From positions 62,001 through 126,000 of the forward strand of contig JBNLBT010000001.1 of the NCBI GenBank assembly GCA_050303435.1: a stretch of DNA of 64,000 nucleotides, given 5' to 3'. The position numbers and the translations under genes were made by a program. Shown here piece after piece: positions 51,211 to 60,897 of this stretch. This DNA is from JBNLBT01 sp050303435. Lineage in GTDB: Bacteria > Pseudomonadota > Gammaproteobacteria > Xanthomonadales > Marinicellaceae. The notes beneath the pieces were generated by a model. It was given only the letters and a program-made list of their open reading frames with translations. It was not told the origin of the DNA and ran no database searches. The first letter of the stretch is position 1. Every line of letters starts with the position of its first letter.

Positions 51211-52212
51211 TTAACAATATTCAACTTCCATCTCGCCGTCATCCGCTTCATCGCCGTCAAGAAACAGCATGTCCTCATATAAATCCTGCATGTCCTCGGG
51301 CCAGTCGCAGCGAAATTCCAGTGCTTTCCCCGTCACTGGGTGGGTCAGGGCCAACAGTTCGGCATGCAGCGCCTGTCGGGGAAAGCTGCGCACAATGTGT
51401 TTCAGTTCTTCGTCCACACCGGCGTCCACGCGTTGCGGATTGCCGTACAGCGGATCGCCAACCAGGGTGTGCCCAAGGGCGTGCATGTGCACACGGATCT
51501 GGTGTGTTCGGCCGGTTTCCAGCTGCACCTGCAACAGGCTGAAATGGCGGGTGTGCTGGCGGCGGGTGAAGTGTGTCACGGCATGTTTGCCTTGCGGGTG
51601 TACGGCCATGCGCACGCGTTGGGTCGGGTGGCGTCCGATCGGTCGATCGATGCAGCCGGCCGGCGGTGTAACGCCTTTGACGATGGCCAGGTACTGGCGC
51701 TTCACTGCGCGTTGTTTGATCATTTCAATCAGCCGGTTTTGCATCTGCACGGTGCGCGCCACCAGCATCAGTCCGGAGGTGTCCTTGTCGAGCCGATGTA
51801 CGATGCCGGCGCGGTGCAATTGACTTTGCGCATCGTCCAGCGCCAGCAAGCCGTTGAGCAAGGTGCCATCCGGCTGTCCGCTGCCCGGGTGCACAGTGAG
51901 ACCGGCCGGTTTGTTGAGCACGATCAGGTGCTCATCCTGGTGTCGGATATCAAGCGGCATGCTCTGGGGTTGATCGGCTGTTTTGACTTGCAGTTGGACA
52001 TCCGCTTCGATCCATTCAAATCCTTTCAAAACGGTTTTGCATTTGGTATCATTGCCGTTGAGTTTAATCAAGCCATCCCGGATCCATTGTTGTATGGCCG
52101 CACGGGAATACTCGGGAAACTTTGAACACAGATACTGGTCTATCCGTGTGCCGATGGCCTCGCTGTCCACGCGCCATTTCTCTTTGATTTGATGCAGGTT
52201 TTCTTCGACCAT
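51211..52212 (-). CDS. rluD: 23S rRNA pseudouridine synthase RluD
   Basis: Protein of 333 residues with an N-terminal S4 RNA-binding domain (about 20-75) and a pseudouridine synthase domain. Catalytic Asp is in HRLDKDTSGLMLVAR. The C-terminal TGRTHQIRVHMHALGHTLVGD is conserved. It modifies helix 69 uridines in 23S rRNA. Divergent from bamD with 32 bp between starts, the conserved layout in Gammaproteobacteria. The acidic C-terminal tail is longer than usual. Confidence 0.94.
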   Translation of the reverse strand: MVEENLHQIKEKWRVDSEAIGTRIDQYLCSKFPEYSRAAIQQWIRDGLIKLNGNDTKCKTVLKGFEWIEADVQLQVKTADQPQSMPLDIRHQDEHLIVLNKPAGLTVHPGSGQPDGTLLNGLLALDDAQSQLHRAGIVHRLDKDTSGLMLVARTVQMQNRLIEMIKQRAVKRQYLAIVKGVTPPAGCIDRPIGRHPTQRVRMAVHPQGKHAVTHFTRRQHTRHFSLLQVQLETGRTHQIRVHMHALGHTLVGDPLYGNPQRVDAGVDEELKHIVRSFPRQALHAELLALTHPVTGKALEFRCDWPEDMQDLYEDMLFLDGDEADDGEMEVEYC

Positions 52213-52244
52213 CGCCCAATTTTACACGAACTTGAGATTACTGA

Positions 52245-53057
52245 ATGAAGAATAAAGTATTTATGCTGACGGTCCTGGCGCTGATGCTCGCCGGGTGTGG
52301 CAAGAAGGATGAAATCAAGGAAGTTGAGGTCACCCGTCAAAGCGCATTGGAAATGTACAAGGACGCCAAGCGCGTGTTGGACGCCGAAGCGTGGTCACTG
52401 GCGGTGGATCGCTATAAAAAACTTCGCAGTCACTACCCGTTTGGCCACTACACCGAACAGGGCACCATCGAATTGGCTTACGCGCAATACAAAAGCTACA
52501 AGATGGAAGAGGCGGTCACCACGGTTGAACGCTTCATCCGCAACTACCCTGCGCATGAAAATCTGGACTACGCCTATTATTTAAAGGGTTTGATCTATTT
52601 TGAATCCGACCGCGGCCTGATTCAAAAACTGCGCCCCGACCAGATGGCCGACCGCAATCAGGAAAACGTTAAAAACGCGTTCCTGGCGTTCAAGAATTTC
52701 ATTGAACGCTATCCCGACAGCCCGTACGCGCCGGACGCACGCCAGCGAATGATCTATCTGAAGAATCAGTTGGCCTATTTTGAATTGAATGTGGGCAAGT
52801 ATTATCTGCGACGTGGTGCGCCCGTGGCGGCACTGAATCGTGCCAAATTTGTCATTGAATCTTTCAACAACACACCGGCGGTGCCGGACGCTCTGGCGCT
52901 GATGATTGCTTCCTATGAAATGATCGACGACGCCGATCTGGCGCAACAAACCCGCACCCTGTTGCAGAGCAATTACCCTGAACACCCGTATCTGCGCAAC
53001 GGTAAACTGGATTTGAGCACCAGTCTGATTTCCTGGAAGGATTTCTGGCCGTTCTAA
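52245..53057 (+). CDS. bamD: Outer membrane protein assembly factor BamD
   Basis: Lipoprotein of 270 residues (MKNKVFMLTVLALMLAGC, lipobox LAGC) with tetratricopeptide-like repeats: YKKLRSHYPFGHYTEQ and FIRNYPAHENLDYAYYLKG are typical. It is the essential partner of BamA in inserting beta-barrel proteins. Divergent from rluD. Confidence 0.95.
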   Translation: MKNKVFMLTVLALMLAGCGKKDEIKEVEVTRQSALEMYKDAKRVLDAEAWSLAVDRYKKLRSHYPFGHYTEQGTIELAYAQYKSYKMEEAVTTVERFIRNYPAHENLDYAYYLKGLIYFESDRGLIQKLRPDQMADRNQENVKNAFLAFKNFIERYPDSPYAPDARQRMIYLKNQLAYFELNVGKYYLRRGAPVAALNRAKFVIESFNNTPAVPDALALMIASYEMIDDADLAQQTRTLLQSNYPEHPYLRNGKLDLSTSLISWKDFWPF

Positions 53058-53077
53058 AATAAAGGTGAATGCATCGC

Positions 53078-53662
53078 ATGGATGTTTTGTCGACCACCAT
53101 TTTGTTCTTTCTGATACTTGACCCGTTGGGGAACGTGCCGATTTTTTTGGCGCACTTGGAGAAATGTGAAAACCGCTACCGGGTGTTGACCCGTGAATTG
53201 ATACTGGCCTTGCTGGTGTTGTTGGCGTTTTTGTTTTTTGGTCGACAGATCATGAACGCGCTGCAACTGGAGCCGGTGTCGATTTCCATTGCCGGTGCCA
53301 TCATCTTGTTCATCATTGCGCTGCGCATGATCTTCCCGGCCAGCAAGCAATACGGCGATGAAGAACTCGAAAGCGAACCCCTGCTGGTGCCCCTGGCCAT
53401 CCCTTTGTTTGCCGGGCCCTCCATCATGGCCACGTTGATTCTTCTGGTCAGCCGTCACCCGGATCAGATGCAGGTGCTCACCGTGTCGCTGTTGATCGCC
53501 TGGTTTCTGTCATCGCTGGTGTTGTACTCAGCCACCGCGTTGCAGCGGTATCTGGGTAAAAAGGGCATGATTGCCATCGAACGGTTGATGGGCATGGTGT
53601 TGGTGGCGATCGCGGTGCAAATGATGGTGGACGGTTTGCGCCTGTTCATGCAAACCATTTGA
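53078..53662 (+). CDS. MarC-family integral membrane protein
   Basis: Six-helix membrane protein of 194 residues. The family start FFLILDPLGNVPIFL is clear. MarC proteins are NAAT-related and their substrate is unknown. ATG 53078 is chosen because AAAGGTGA lies about nine bases before it; ATG 53069 is too close to it. It follows bamD by 20 bp and converges on the HolD-like gene with three bases between stops. Confidence 0.88.
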   Translation: MDVLSTTILFFLILDPLGNVPIFLAHLEKCENRYRVLTRELILALLVLLAFLFFGRQIMNALQLEPVSISIAGAIILFIIALRMIFPASKQYGDEELESEPLLVPLAIPLFAGPSIMATLILLVSRHPDQMQVLTVSLLIAWFLSSLVLYSATALQRYLGKKGMIAIERLMGMVLVAIAVQMMVDGLRLFMQTI

Positions 53663-53665
53663 ACA

Positions 53666-54025
53666 TCACTTCAGTCTTTTAAGTTTGTTCCACACCGGCC
53701 GCTTCAACGAGGCGTCTTTGAGCATGTCTTCGAGCCTGGATAAATAAATCACATTTTCAGTGTCGGCCATGTCAACCCCAGCAAATTCCAATGCACAGTT
53801 GGGCAGCAGATAGCGCAGATGGCCGGCGTCGCTGCAGTGCACGGCGGCCGGATCGTAGTCTTCGCCGATGGCATTCAACAAATTGATTAACAGGGATTGC
53901 TCTGCGGCATCCAGCGCGAAGACCTGGCTGTGTGCAGCGGTGTTCTGACGGTGCTCTGCACGGCGGCTTTTGAGTTGCCAGTGGTGCAATCCCAATGCAG
54001 AGAGTGTGTCGGGTTTCAAATGCAT
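53666..54025 (-). CDS. holD: Probable DNA polymerase III psi subunit (HolD-like)
   Basis: Protein of 119 residues. The start LSALGLHHWQLKSR resembles the HolD start (LGITQW in E. coli), and the end SRLEDMLKDASLKRPVWNKL resembles its C-terminal helix. In the clamp loader psi binds gamma and chi. The remaining middle is poorly conserved, as is usual for HolD. It overlaps the upstream lipoprotein gene by three bases. Assignment is by pattern and length and is tentative. Confidence 0.6.
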   Translation of the reverse strand: MHLKPDTLSALGLHHWQLKSRRAEHRQNTAAHSQVFALDAAEQSLLINLLNAIGEDYDPAAVHCSDAGHLRYLLPNCALEFAGVDMADTENVIYLSRLEDMLKDASLKRPVWNKLKRLK

Positions 54026-54591
54026 CAGGGCATCTGCTGTTGGAATTGCAGCACGGTTTGATGCAGGGCTTTGGAAATGGCGGCGACAAATTCGGCGTAT
54101 GTTTGACCCTGGATGGGCTGCGTGTCGCTGAACGTTTGATTGAACATCACCGCGTGATTGGCATCCAGCAAGGTGAACTGAATGGCCACTTCTGCGCGGT
54201 CGGCGTTTTTCTCAAAGCGCAACAACTCAACTTTCAACCGCTGGTGTGCCCGCGCCTCCGGTTGCGCCAGCACTTCAGGCCACAGGCCGCTTTGTCGGGC
54301 CCAGTCTTGCAAATACTGCTGCAACAGTTTTTTTGGTGAGTCCAGCCAGAAGTGCCGGTTCAGCTGTCTCAGCGCGCCGTCCTGGCCGGTGGCGACAAAG
54401 GGCCGGTTGCCCAGAATGCCGGCGGCCTGCGCGCGTTCAATGTAAAGCGGCAAAGATTGGCGGTGTTCGGCTTTCGGGTAGGCCGTTTCGCCCAGGCGAT
54501 AATACAGGCGTGTTTTGTCTTCTTTCGCGGCGCAACCAGCCAGCAGCGTGAGCAGCAGAGCGGCGTGCATTGTCAAGCGCAGGGTGTTCAT
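54025..54591 (-). CDS. ABC-type transport auxiliary lipoprotein
   Basis: Lipoprotein of 188 residues (MNTLRLTMHAALLLTLLAGC, lipobox LAGC) of the PqiC/DUF330-like group that accompanies MCE transport systems. The body contains RLYYRLGE at the start and FTLLDANHAVMFNQTF. It is coupled to the MCE protein upstream by a four-base overlap. It probably sits in the outer membrane as the receiving end of the lipid bridge. Confidence 0.8.
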   Translation of the reverse strand: MNTLRLTMHAALLLTLLAGCAAKEDKTRLYYRLGETAYPKAEHRQSLPLYIERAQAAGILGNRPFVATGQDGALRQLNRHFWLDSPKKLLQQYLQDWARQSGLWPEVLAQPEARAHQRLKVELLRFEKNADRAEVAIQFTLLDANHAVMFNQTFSDTQPIQGQTYAEFVAAISKALHQTVLQFQQQMP

Positions 54592-55532
54592 AATTCGTCG
54601 TCCACGACTTTGCCGTTGCGAGAAAAAATCAGACTTGAGGGGTCTTTGCGGATCTCGTTGGTGGCCTCATTGAGGTTCATGCTGGCGCTTTCCAGTTCAT
54701 TGCCGATCACTTCTAGTTTGATGGCCAGATTGTTGACGCTTAGCGCGGCAGATTCCATAATGGATGCCAGTTTCGAATCCTCGGGATTGATCATTTGTTT
54801 GGCTTCGGTGAGCAGTTCCTGGGCGGCCAATATGCCGGCATCGGCCTGTTTCAATGTGCCGCGCAAATCATCGCTGAAGCGCGCGGCGTTGTCCAGCAGG
54901 CGTTGAATCTGTGCCTGGTTTTCCGGGCCCACCAACTGGCTGGCGGTCTGCACAAAGTCCTGCATGTCTTCAGTCAGCTGGTTGGCGTTGTCCAGCAGCG
55001 CCGGCAGCTGTTGGTCCAGTTGCGCGGTGAGGCGGTCAACCCGTTCATAAATTAAATCTATCAGCGGCTTGATTTTCTCCTCCGACAGCGCGTTCAAATC
55101 TTCGGACACTTTGCCCAATTGCGCCATCAGATCAGACGGCGGCAAACCAAGGATCTCATCGCCCGGTTTGTGGTAGTCGTCGGCCTGGCCGGCGTTGATG
55201 TTGATGGACATGTCAGACAACAGTCCGGAGGATTGAATCTGCGCCTGACTGTCGACCGGAATTTTCCAGTTGTGCATGATGGAAAAAGTCACTTTGAAAC
55301 TGAGATTTTGCTTTTCAAATTGCGGTTCAATGCTTTCAATTTGTCCGATGCGATAGCCCTCGTAGTACACCGGTGTGCCGTAGCCCAGGCCGGTGACGTT
55401 GGTGTAACGGCTGTAGTAGTTATCGGCATCGGTGTTGCGACCGGTCATTTGAGCCAGCAGGTAAATGGTCAGGACGGTGACCACAATGGTGAACAGCCCG
55501 ACCAGAAAATAGTTGTTAACGGCGCGTTTCAT
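54588..55532 (-). CDS. mlaD: MCE-domain lipid-binding protein (MlaD-like)
   Basis: Protein of 314 residues: one membrane helix (about 8-28), an MCE domain (about 38-125; NVTGLGYGTPVYYEGYRIGQ), then a long helical coiled tail (about 150-300) that is absent from the short E. coli MlaD. The tail probably forms a tunnel like that of PqiB/LetB-type proteins. Overlaps the ATPase gene by four bases. Confidence 0.88.
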   Translation of the reverse strand: MKRAVNNYFLVGLFTIVVTVLTIYLLAQMTGRNTDADNYYSRYTNVTGLGYGTPVYYEGYRIGQIESIEPQFEKQNLSFKVTFSIMHNWKIPVDSQAQIQSSGLLSDMSININAGQADDYHKPGDEILGLPPSDLMAQLGKVSEDLNALSEEKIKPLIDLIYERVDRLTAQLDQQLPALLDNANQLTEDMQDFVQTASQLVGPENQAQIQRLLDNAARFSDDLRGTLKQADAGILAAQELLTEAKQMINPEDSKLASIMESAALSVNNLAIKLEVIGNELESASMNLNEATNEIRKDPSSLIFSRNGKVVDDEL

Positions 55533-56353
55533 GTGATGGTGTAGTTTTCCTGTGTGAGACGGTTCAGGTATTCCTGGGGGTCGAGCATTTCGTGTCGTGC
55601 CCGGCGTTCCAGCAGGTCTTTGACCACATGGCTGTCGGAGCGCCGGATTTCATCGATGCTGCCGGTCAGGTGGTTCTGTCCTTTATGCAAAATGGTGACG
55701 CTGTCAGCGATTTTTATTGCGCTTTCCAGTTCGTGGGTCACGATCAGCATGCTCATGCCCATTTTGTCGCGCAGATCCATGATCAATTCATCCAGTTCAG
55801 CGGCGATCACCGGGTCCAGTCCCGCCGACGGCTCATCGAACACGATCAGCCGGGGGTCCATGACGATGGCCCGTGCCAGCGCCGCACGTTTGACCATGCC
55901 GCCGGACAATTGAGATGGCATCAACTTGTGAAAGCCGCCGAGGTTGACCAGTTCAAGTTTCATGCGCGAAATGATGCGGATGGTGTTTTCATCCAGATCG
56001 GTGAATTCGCGCAGCGGAAGGGCCACGTTGTCGCCCACGGACATGGAGGAAAACAGCGCGCCACTCTGGAAAGACACGCCGATTTTCTGCAACAGTTCAA
56101 GTTTTTCAAGAAACGGCACCGCGTTGATGTCGGTGCCCAGCACCTGGATGGAGCCTGAAGTCGGCACCAGCAATCCCAGGATGTGCCACAACAAGGTGCT
56201 TTTGCCAGAACCGGAACCGCCCATGATGACGCGGATTTCGCCTTCATTGACGGTCATATTGAAACCGTCCAGAATTTTGCGTCGTCCGTAGTGGGTGACC
56301 AGGTTTTCGACTGAAACCACCGGCGTCTGGCTGTTGTCTGGTTTGGCTGGCAA
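55529..56353 (-). CDS. mlaF: Lipid transport ABC ATPase (MlaF-like)
   Basis: ATPase of 274 residues with Walker A GGSGSGKST, signature LSGGMVKRAALARA, Walker B LIVFDEPSAGLDP and the switch His in VTHELESA. It powers the permease encoded next to it. A 22-bp gap separates it from the permease gene. Confidence 0.95.
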   Translation of the reverse strand: MPAKPDNSQTPVVSVENLVTHYGRRKILDGFNMTVNEGEIRVIMGGSGSGKSTLLWHILGLLVPTSGSIQVLGTDINAVPFLEKLELLQKIGVSFQSGALFSSMSVGDNVALPLREFTDLDENTIRIISRMKLELVNLGGFHKLMPSQLSGGMVKRAALARAIVMDPRLIVFDEPSAGLDPVIAAELDELIMDLRDKMGMSMLIVTHELESAIKIADSVTILHKGQNHLTGSIDEIRRSDSHVVKDLLERRARHEMLDPQEYLNRLTQENYTIT

Positions 56354-56375
56354 TGTGTTTCCCTGTCGCTGGCGA

Positions 56376-57185
56376 TTATTGTTGCGTCAAAAAGTAACTG
56401 GCAATCATGTCTGCCAGGACGATGTATGAAATGGCGTAGACCACGGCTTTGGTGGTTGCTTTGCCCACCCCTTCTGCACCGCCGGACACGTTGAATCCAG
56501 TGGTGGCCCCGACCAGCACGATGATTATGCCAAAGACCACACTTTTAATCAAACCCTGCATCACATCGCTGACGATCAACACGTCCAGCGATTCTTTCAT
56601 GTAGGCGGCAATGCTCATGTCCAATGAGCCGACGCTGAAAAACGCGCCGCCCAAGATCGCCATGATGTCCGCGCAGATGATCAACAGAGGCATGGAAATC
56701 ACCAGTCCAATCAGCGGCGGGATGACCAGAAAACGCACAGGCACGATGCCCATGACACGCAAAGCATCGACTTCTTGCGAGATCACCTGAGAGCCGATGC
56801 GCGCGGCGATGGCCGCGCCGGAGCGACCGGCCACAATGATGCCGGTGATCAGGGGCGAGAATTCGCGCGTGACGGACTTGGCGATGGCCACCAGCACCTG
56901 GGATTCCGCGCCAAAATCCGACAGGGCGTAGAGCAGCTGAATGGACAGCATCATGCCCACCACCAGGGACAGGGCAAGCACGATGGGCAATGCGTCGAAG
57001 CCGTTCACCCGCACCTGTTCCGCCACCTGCGCCAGCCGCACGCGCTGCTTGTAACGTCGCCCGACCACCAGCCAGTACAGGCTGTCCCACAGCAAGCGCA
57101 TCGCGAAACCGACCCGTTCTACGCTTTGCACCATGCGTTGACCGAGGTGCTCAATCTGTTGGGCGATCTTATGGCTCAATTTCAA
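56376..57185 (-). CDS. mlaE: Lipid transport permease (MlaE-like)
   Basis: Permease of 269 residues with five to six membrane helices. Family motifs include SLVVGMMLSIQ, GRSGAAIAARIGSQ and EVDALRVMGI. Its N-terminus carries about 45 cytoplasmic residues. It overlaps the STAS gene by 17 bp. Confidence 0.93.
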   Translation of the reverse strand: MKLSHKIAQQIEHLGQRMVQSVERVGFAMRLLWDSLYWLVVGRRYKQRVRLAQVAEQVRVNGFDALPIVLALSLVVGMMLSIQLLYALSDFGAESQVLVAIAKSVTREFSPLITGIIVAGRSGAAIAARIGSQVISQEVDALRVMGIVPVRFLVIPPLIGLVISMPLLIICADIMAILGGAFFSVGSLDMSIAAYMKESLDVLIVSDVMQGLIKSVVFGIIIVLVGATTGFNVSGGAEGVGKATTKAVVYAISYIVLADMIASYFLTQQ

Positions 57186-57480
57186 ACACCGTGTCCAGTC
57201 GCGCCAGTTCCAGAATCGAACGCACGTGTTCGCTGGGGTCTGACAGGGTGAATCGTTTGTTTTGGCTGTTGGCGTATTGCAGGCCTTCCACCAGCGCGGC
57301 GATGCCGGAAGAATCGATGTAGGTGACTTCTTTAAGGACCACCTTCACGGCCGGGTCGGCTCTCAGGGCGCCGAGAATGGTTTTGCGCAGTTGCTGGGAG
57401 TTGGATAAATCAATTTCGCCGCGCACCTGAATGGAGCAGCCGCTTGCGGTTCGTTCAAATTGGATGATGTCTTCAGTCAT
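57169..57480 (-). CDS. mlaB: STAS-domain protein of the lipid transporter (MlaB-like)
   Basis: Protein of 103 residues with a single STAS domain (IQVRGEIDLSNSQQLRK; VTYIDSSGIAALVEGLQ, the Ser-Ser-Gly-Ile site). MlaB-type proteins bind the MlaF ATPase and are needed for its activity. The gene comes first here, unlike mlaB at the end of the E. coli operon. It overlaps both neighbours. Confidence 0.88.
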   Translation of the reverse strand: MTEDIIQFERTASGCSIQVRGEIDLSNSQQLRKTILGALRADPAVKVVLKEVTYIDSSGIAALVEGLQYANSQNKRFTLSDPSEHVRSILELARLDTVFEIEP

Positions 57481-58081
57481 TTTTTACCTTTACGGAATGC
57501 AACACAATGGGTTCTAAGGGCACATCCTTGGCGTCCAGCGTTTGATGATACCCCGTGGCGGCCTCGGCGATGCGATCCACCACATCCATGCCGGTGATCA
57601 CTTGCCCAAACACAGTATACCCCCAATTCTTTGGGTTGGGGTCAAGCGACGGGTTGTCAGCAACGTTGATGTAAAATCCGCTCTGCGCCGAATGTGGATC
57701 GCTGTAACGCGCCATCGCCACCGCGCCGCGAACGTTGCGCAGGCCGTTGCCGGATTCGTTGAAGATCTGACCGCAGTCGGCCACTGCGCTGAGGTCGGAT
57801 TTGAAGCCGCCGGTTTGAACCACAAAGTCTTTGATCACGCGGTGAAACAGATTCTCGCCGTAAACACCGGCGTCCACCAGGCGCAGGAAATTGTCACTGG
57901 CGATGGGCGCCCGATCCCGATCCAGCTCGATTTCGATGACGCCCAGTGATGTGTGCAGCACCGCCACAGGATAAAAAGCGTCCGGGTGTGGCCTGGCGTC
58001 ATTGCAGGCGGCCATTGCAGGAGGCAGGCAGCACAACTGGGCCCAGAGAAGTGCAGCGGCGCGTGCGGATTGATGCTTCAT
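57473..58081 (-). CDS. Secreted cyclophilin-type peptidyl-prolyl isomerase
   Basis: Protein of 202 residues with a signal peptide (to about PPAMA, residue 24). The cyclophilin core includes NLFHRVIKDFVVQTGGF and FGQVITGMDVVDRIA. Start ATG 58081 has GGGGGT upstream. It overlaps the STAS gene by eight bases and follows valS by 43 bp. Confidence 0.88.
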   Translation of the reverse strand: MKHQSARAAALLWAQLCCLPPAMAACNDARPHPDAFYPVAVLHTSLGVIEIELDRDRAPIASDNFLRLVDAGVYGENLFHRVIKDFVVQTGGFKSDLSAVADCGQIFNESGNGLRNVRGAVAMARYSDPHSAQSGFYINVADNPSLDPNPKNWGYTVFGQVITGMDVVDRIAEAATGYHQTLDAKDVPLEPIVLHSVKVKND

Positions 58082-58124
58082 GGTTGACCCCCGGTGGTGT
58101 TGATGGATCACCCGGTGCGCCTGT

Positions 58125-60893
58125 TCATCCAAGCGCGTCCAGTTTCTCCAGTTGTTGTTGCAAATCGGCCAGTTCGGCCTCATGCGTGGCCAGTTTCTCA
58201 CGTTCTTTGTCGACCAGCGCCGTCGGCGCCTTGGCGACGAACTGCGCGTTGTTGAGTTTGCCGCGCGAGCGGCTGATTTCGTTCTCGCATTGCGCGATCA
58301 ACTTGCCAATGCGCTTTTTCTCTTCATTCTGATCAATCAGACCCGCCAGTGGGATCAACACTTTCATGCCGCCCACCAGCGCCGCCGAGGCGGGTGGTTC
58401 CTCATCCGACGCGCTCAGCACTTGAATAGATTCGATTTTGCCGATGAATTCAATCAGGTCACGGTTGGCATTCAGGTAATCCTGAGCCTGTGCTGGGCAT
58501 TGGGCCAGCAACACCGGCAGAGCTTTGCCCGGGGCGATGTTCATGTCGCTGCGAATCTGTCGCACCGCCAGAATCACAGAGCGGATCCATTCAAAGGCCT
58601 GTTCCACGTCTTCGTCCACGCGCTGTGTCTGCACCGTCGGATACGGCTGATTCATCAGATACGCCTGCGGCAGCGACAGCCGTGTGCGCAACGCCTGCCA
58701 GATTTCTTCGGTGATGAACGGCATCAGTGGATGCAGCAAGCGCATCGCGATTTCCAGCACCGACAACAAGGTGTGGCGCACGGAGGTGTTGTCGGCCTGT
58801 TTCATCAAGGGTTTGCTCATCTCGATGAACCAGTCGCAATACTCATTCCAGATGAATTCGTACACGCTGTGCGCCGCCAGATCCAGTCGGTAGGCCTGAA
58901 TGTGTTTGTGGCAGGCTTCAATGGCGTGTTGCAGACGCGAAAGAATCCAGCGTTCGGCCAGGCTTTGCGGCGCCGGTTCAGTGGATTCGGCGGTGAACCC
59001 CTCGGTGTTCATCAGCACAAAACGCGAAGCGTTGAAAATCTTGTTGCAGAAATTGCGGTGGCCTTCGATCCGGCCCAGATCGAAATTGATGTCGCGGCCG
59101 GTGCTGGCCAGCGAAGCAAAGGTGAAGCGCAGCGCGTCGCAACCGTGCGCCTGAATGCCGTCGGGAAATTCCTTGCGGGTGGCCTCGGCGATGGCTTCAG
59201 CCATGCGCGGCTGCATCAGTCCGGCGGTGCGTTTGCGCACCAGCTCGTCCAGTTCAACGCCGTCAATCAAGTCGATCGGGTCCAGCACATTGCCTTTGGA
59301 TTTGGACATCTTCTGGCCGCTGGAATCGCGCACCAGACCGTGAATGTACACTTCATGGAACGGCACCTTGCCGGTGAATTTCAAGCCCATCATGATCATC
59401 CGTGCGACCCAGAAGAAAATGATGTCAAAGCCGGTGACCAGTACGTTGGTCGGATAATACCTCTGCAACTCACGGGTGTCTTGCGGCCAGCCCAGCGTGG
59501 CAAAAGGCCACAGGGCCGCACTGAACCAGGTGTCCAGCACGTCCTCGTCCTGGGTCAGCTTGAGCTCGTCGGCCAGGCCGTTGCGCGCGCGCGCGTCGGC
59601 TTCATCCATGCCGACATACACCTGCCCGGTTTCGTCGTACCACGCAGGAATGCGGTGCCCCCACCACAATTGGCGGGAGATGCACCAGTCCTGGATGTCG
59701 CGCATCCACGCGTAATAGGTGTTTTTCCAATTGTCCGGTACAAAGCGAATGTCGCCGTTTTCCACCGCCGCAATGGCCGGCTCAGCCAAGGGTTTGATTT
59801 TCACGTACCATTGTTCGGTGAGCAGCGGTTCAATCACCGTGCCAGAGCGTTCGCCGCGCGGCACCTGCAAGGTGTGCGGCTTGACTTCCGCCAGCAAACC
59901 CAGCGCGCGGATGTCCTCAACCACGGCCTTGCGTGCCTCGTAGCGGTCCATGCCGCGGTATTTTTCCGGCGCATTGTCGTTGATGGTCGCGTCCTTGTTC
60001 AGCACATTCAGCATGGGCAGGTCGTGACGCAGGCCCACTTCATAGTCATTGAAATCGTGCGCCGGTGTGATTTTCACGCAGCCAGTGCCTTTCTCCGGGT
60101 CCGCGTGGTCATCGCCGATCACCGGAATCAGTCGACCACACAAAGGCAGCAACACCTGCCCGCCGATCAAGTGCCGGTGGCGCGGGTCGTCCGGGTGCAC
60201 CGCCACTGCGGTGTCGCCCAGCAGGGTTTCCGGGCGCGTGGTGGCGATGGTCAGGTGCTCGCCGGTTGGCTGCCCGCTGGCGTCGGCCAGCGGGTAATTG
60301 AAATGCCACATGTGGCCTTGTTCTTCCACCGAGTCGACCTCGAGGTCGCTGACCGCGGTGTTCAGTTGCGGGTCCCAGTTGACCAGTCGGTGACCCCGGT
60401 AGATCAGACCTTCATCGTGCAATTCGACAAACACTTTGAGCACCGCCGCGGACAGTCCCGGGTCCATGGTGAAGCGTTCCCGGCTCCAGTCCGGCGAACA
60501 GCCCAGGCGCCGCATCTGCGTGGTGATCTGGTTGCCTGAGGTCTCTTTCCATTGCCAGACTTTCTCAGTGAAGGCTTCGCGCCCCAGCGCCTTGCGCGAT
60601 GTGCCGGCCTGCAACAGTTGCTTTTCCACCACCATCTGGGTGGCGATGCCGGCGTGGTCGGTGCCCGGTTGCCACAGGGTGTCGTCGCCGCGCATCCGGT
60701 GGTAGCGAATCAGGGTGTCCATGATGGTGTCCTGGAACGCGTGGCCCATGTGCAATGTGCCGGTCACGTTCGGCGGTGGAATCATGATGCAATAGGCGTC
60801 CTCGCCTTCAGCGCTGGGCTTGAACTGTCCGGATTCTTCCCACAGCCGATACCATTTTTGTTCTATTTCTGCGGGGGTGTACTTTTCGAGCAT
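58125..60893 (-). CDS. valS: Valyl-tRNA synthetase
   Basis: Class I synthetase of 922 residues. The HIGH motif is HMGH (PPNVTGTLHMGHAFQDT) and the KMSKS motif is intact in KMSKSKGNVLDP. An editing domain (TTRPETLLGDTAVAVHPDD) and the C-terminal coiled coil (QNEEKKRIGKLIAQCENE) are present. It follows pepA by only four bp. In many gammaproteobacteria holC lies between pepA and valS; it is missing here. Confidence 0.97.
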   Translation of the reverse strand: MLEKYTPAEIEQKWYRLWEESGQFKPSAEGEDAYCIMIPPPNVTGTLHMGHAFQDTIMDTLIRYHRMRGDDTLWQPGTDHAGIATQMVVEKQLLQAGTSRKALGREAFTEKVWQWKETSGNQITTQMRRLGCSPDWSRERFTMDPGLSAAVLKVFVELHDEGLIYRGHRLVNWDPQLNTAVSDLEVDSVEEQGHMWHFNYPLADASGQPTGEHLTIATTRPETLLGDTAVAVHPDDPRHRHLIGGQVLLPLCGRLIPVIGDDHADPEKGTGCVKITPAHDFNDYEVGLRHDLPMLNVLNKDATINDNAPEKYRGMDRYEARKAVVEDIRALGLLAEVKPHTLQVPRGERSGTVIEPLLTEQWYVKIKPLAEPAIAAVENGDIRFVPDNWKNTYYAWMRDIQDWCISRQLWWGHRIPAWYDETGQVYVGMDEADARARNGLADELKLTQDEDVLDTWFSAALWPFATLGWPQDTRELQRYYPTNVLVTGFDIIFFWVARMIMMGLKFTGKVPFHEVYIHGLVRDSSGQKMSKSKGNVLDPIDLIDGVELDELVRKRTAGLMQPRMAEAIAEATRKEFPDGIQAHGCDALRFTFASLASTGRDINFDLGRIEGHRNFCNKIFNASRFVLMNTEGFTAESTEPAPQSLAERWILSRLQHAIEACHKHIQAYRLDLAAHSVYEFIWNEYCDWFIEMSKPLMKQADNTSVRHTLLSVLEIAMRLLHPLMPFITEEIWQALRTRLSLPQAYLMNQPYPTVQTQRVDEDVEQAFEWIRSVILAVRQIRSDMNIAPGKALPVLLAQCPAQAQDYLNANRDLIEFIGKIESIQVLSASDEEPPASAALVGGMKVLIPLAGLIDQNEEKKRIGKLIAQCENEISRSRGKLNNAQFVAKAPTALVDKEREKLATHEAELADLQQQLEKLDALG

Positions 60894-60897
60894 GGCG

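Noticed and set aside
58152..60539. 795-residue open frame on the plus strand opposite valS
   Set aside because: It is the antisense of a complete, motif-bearing valS. Long antisense frames are common in GC-rich genes, and its composition (His/Arg/Gln-rich, no domain) is typical of such artefacts.
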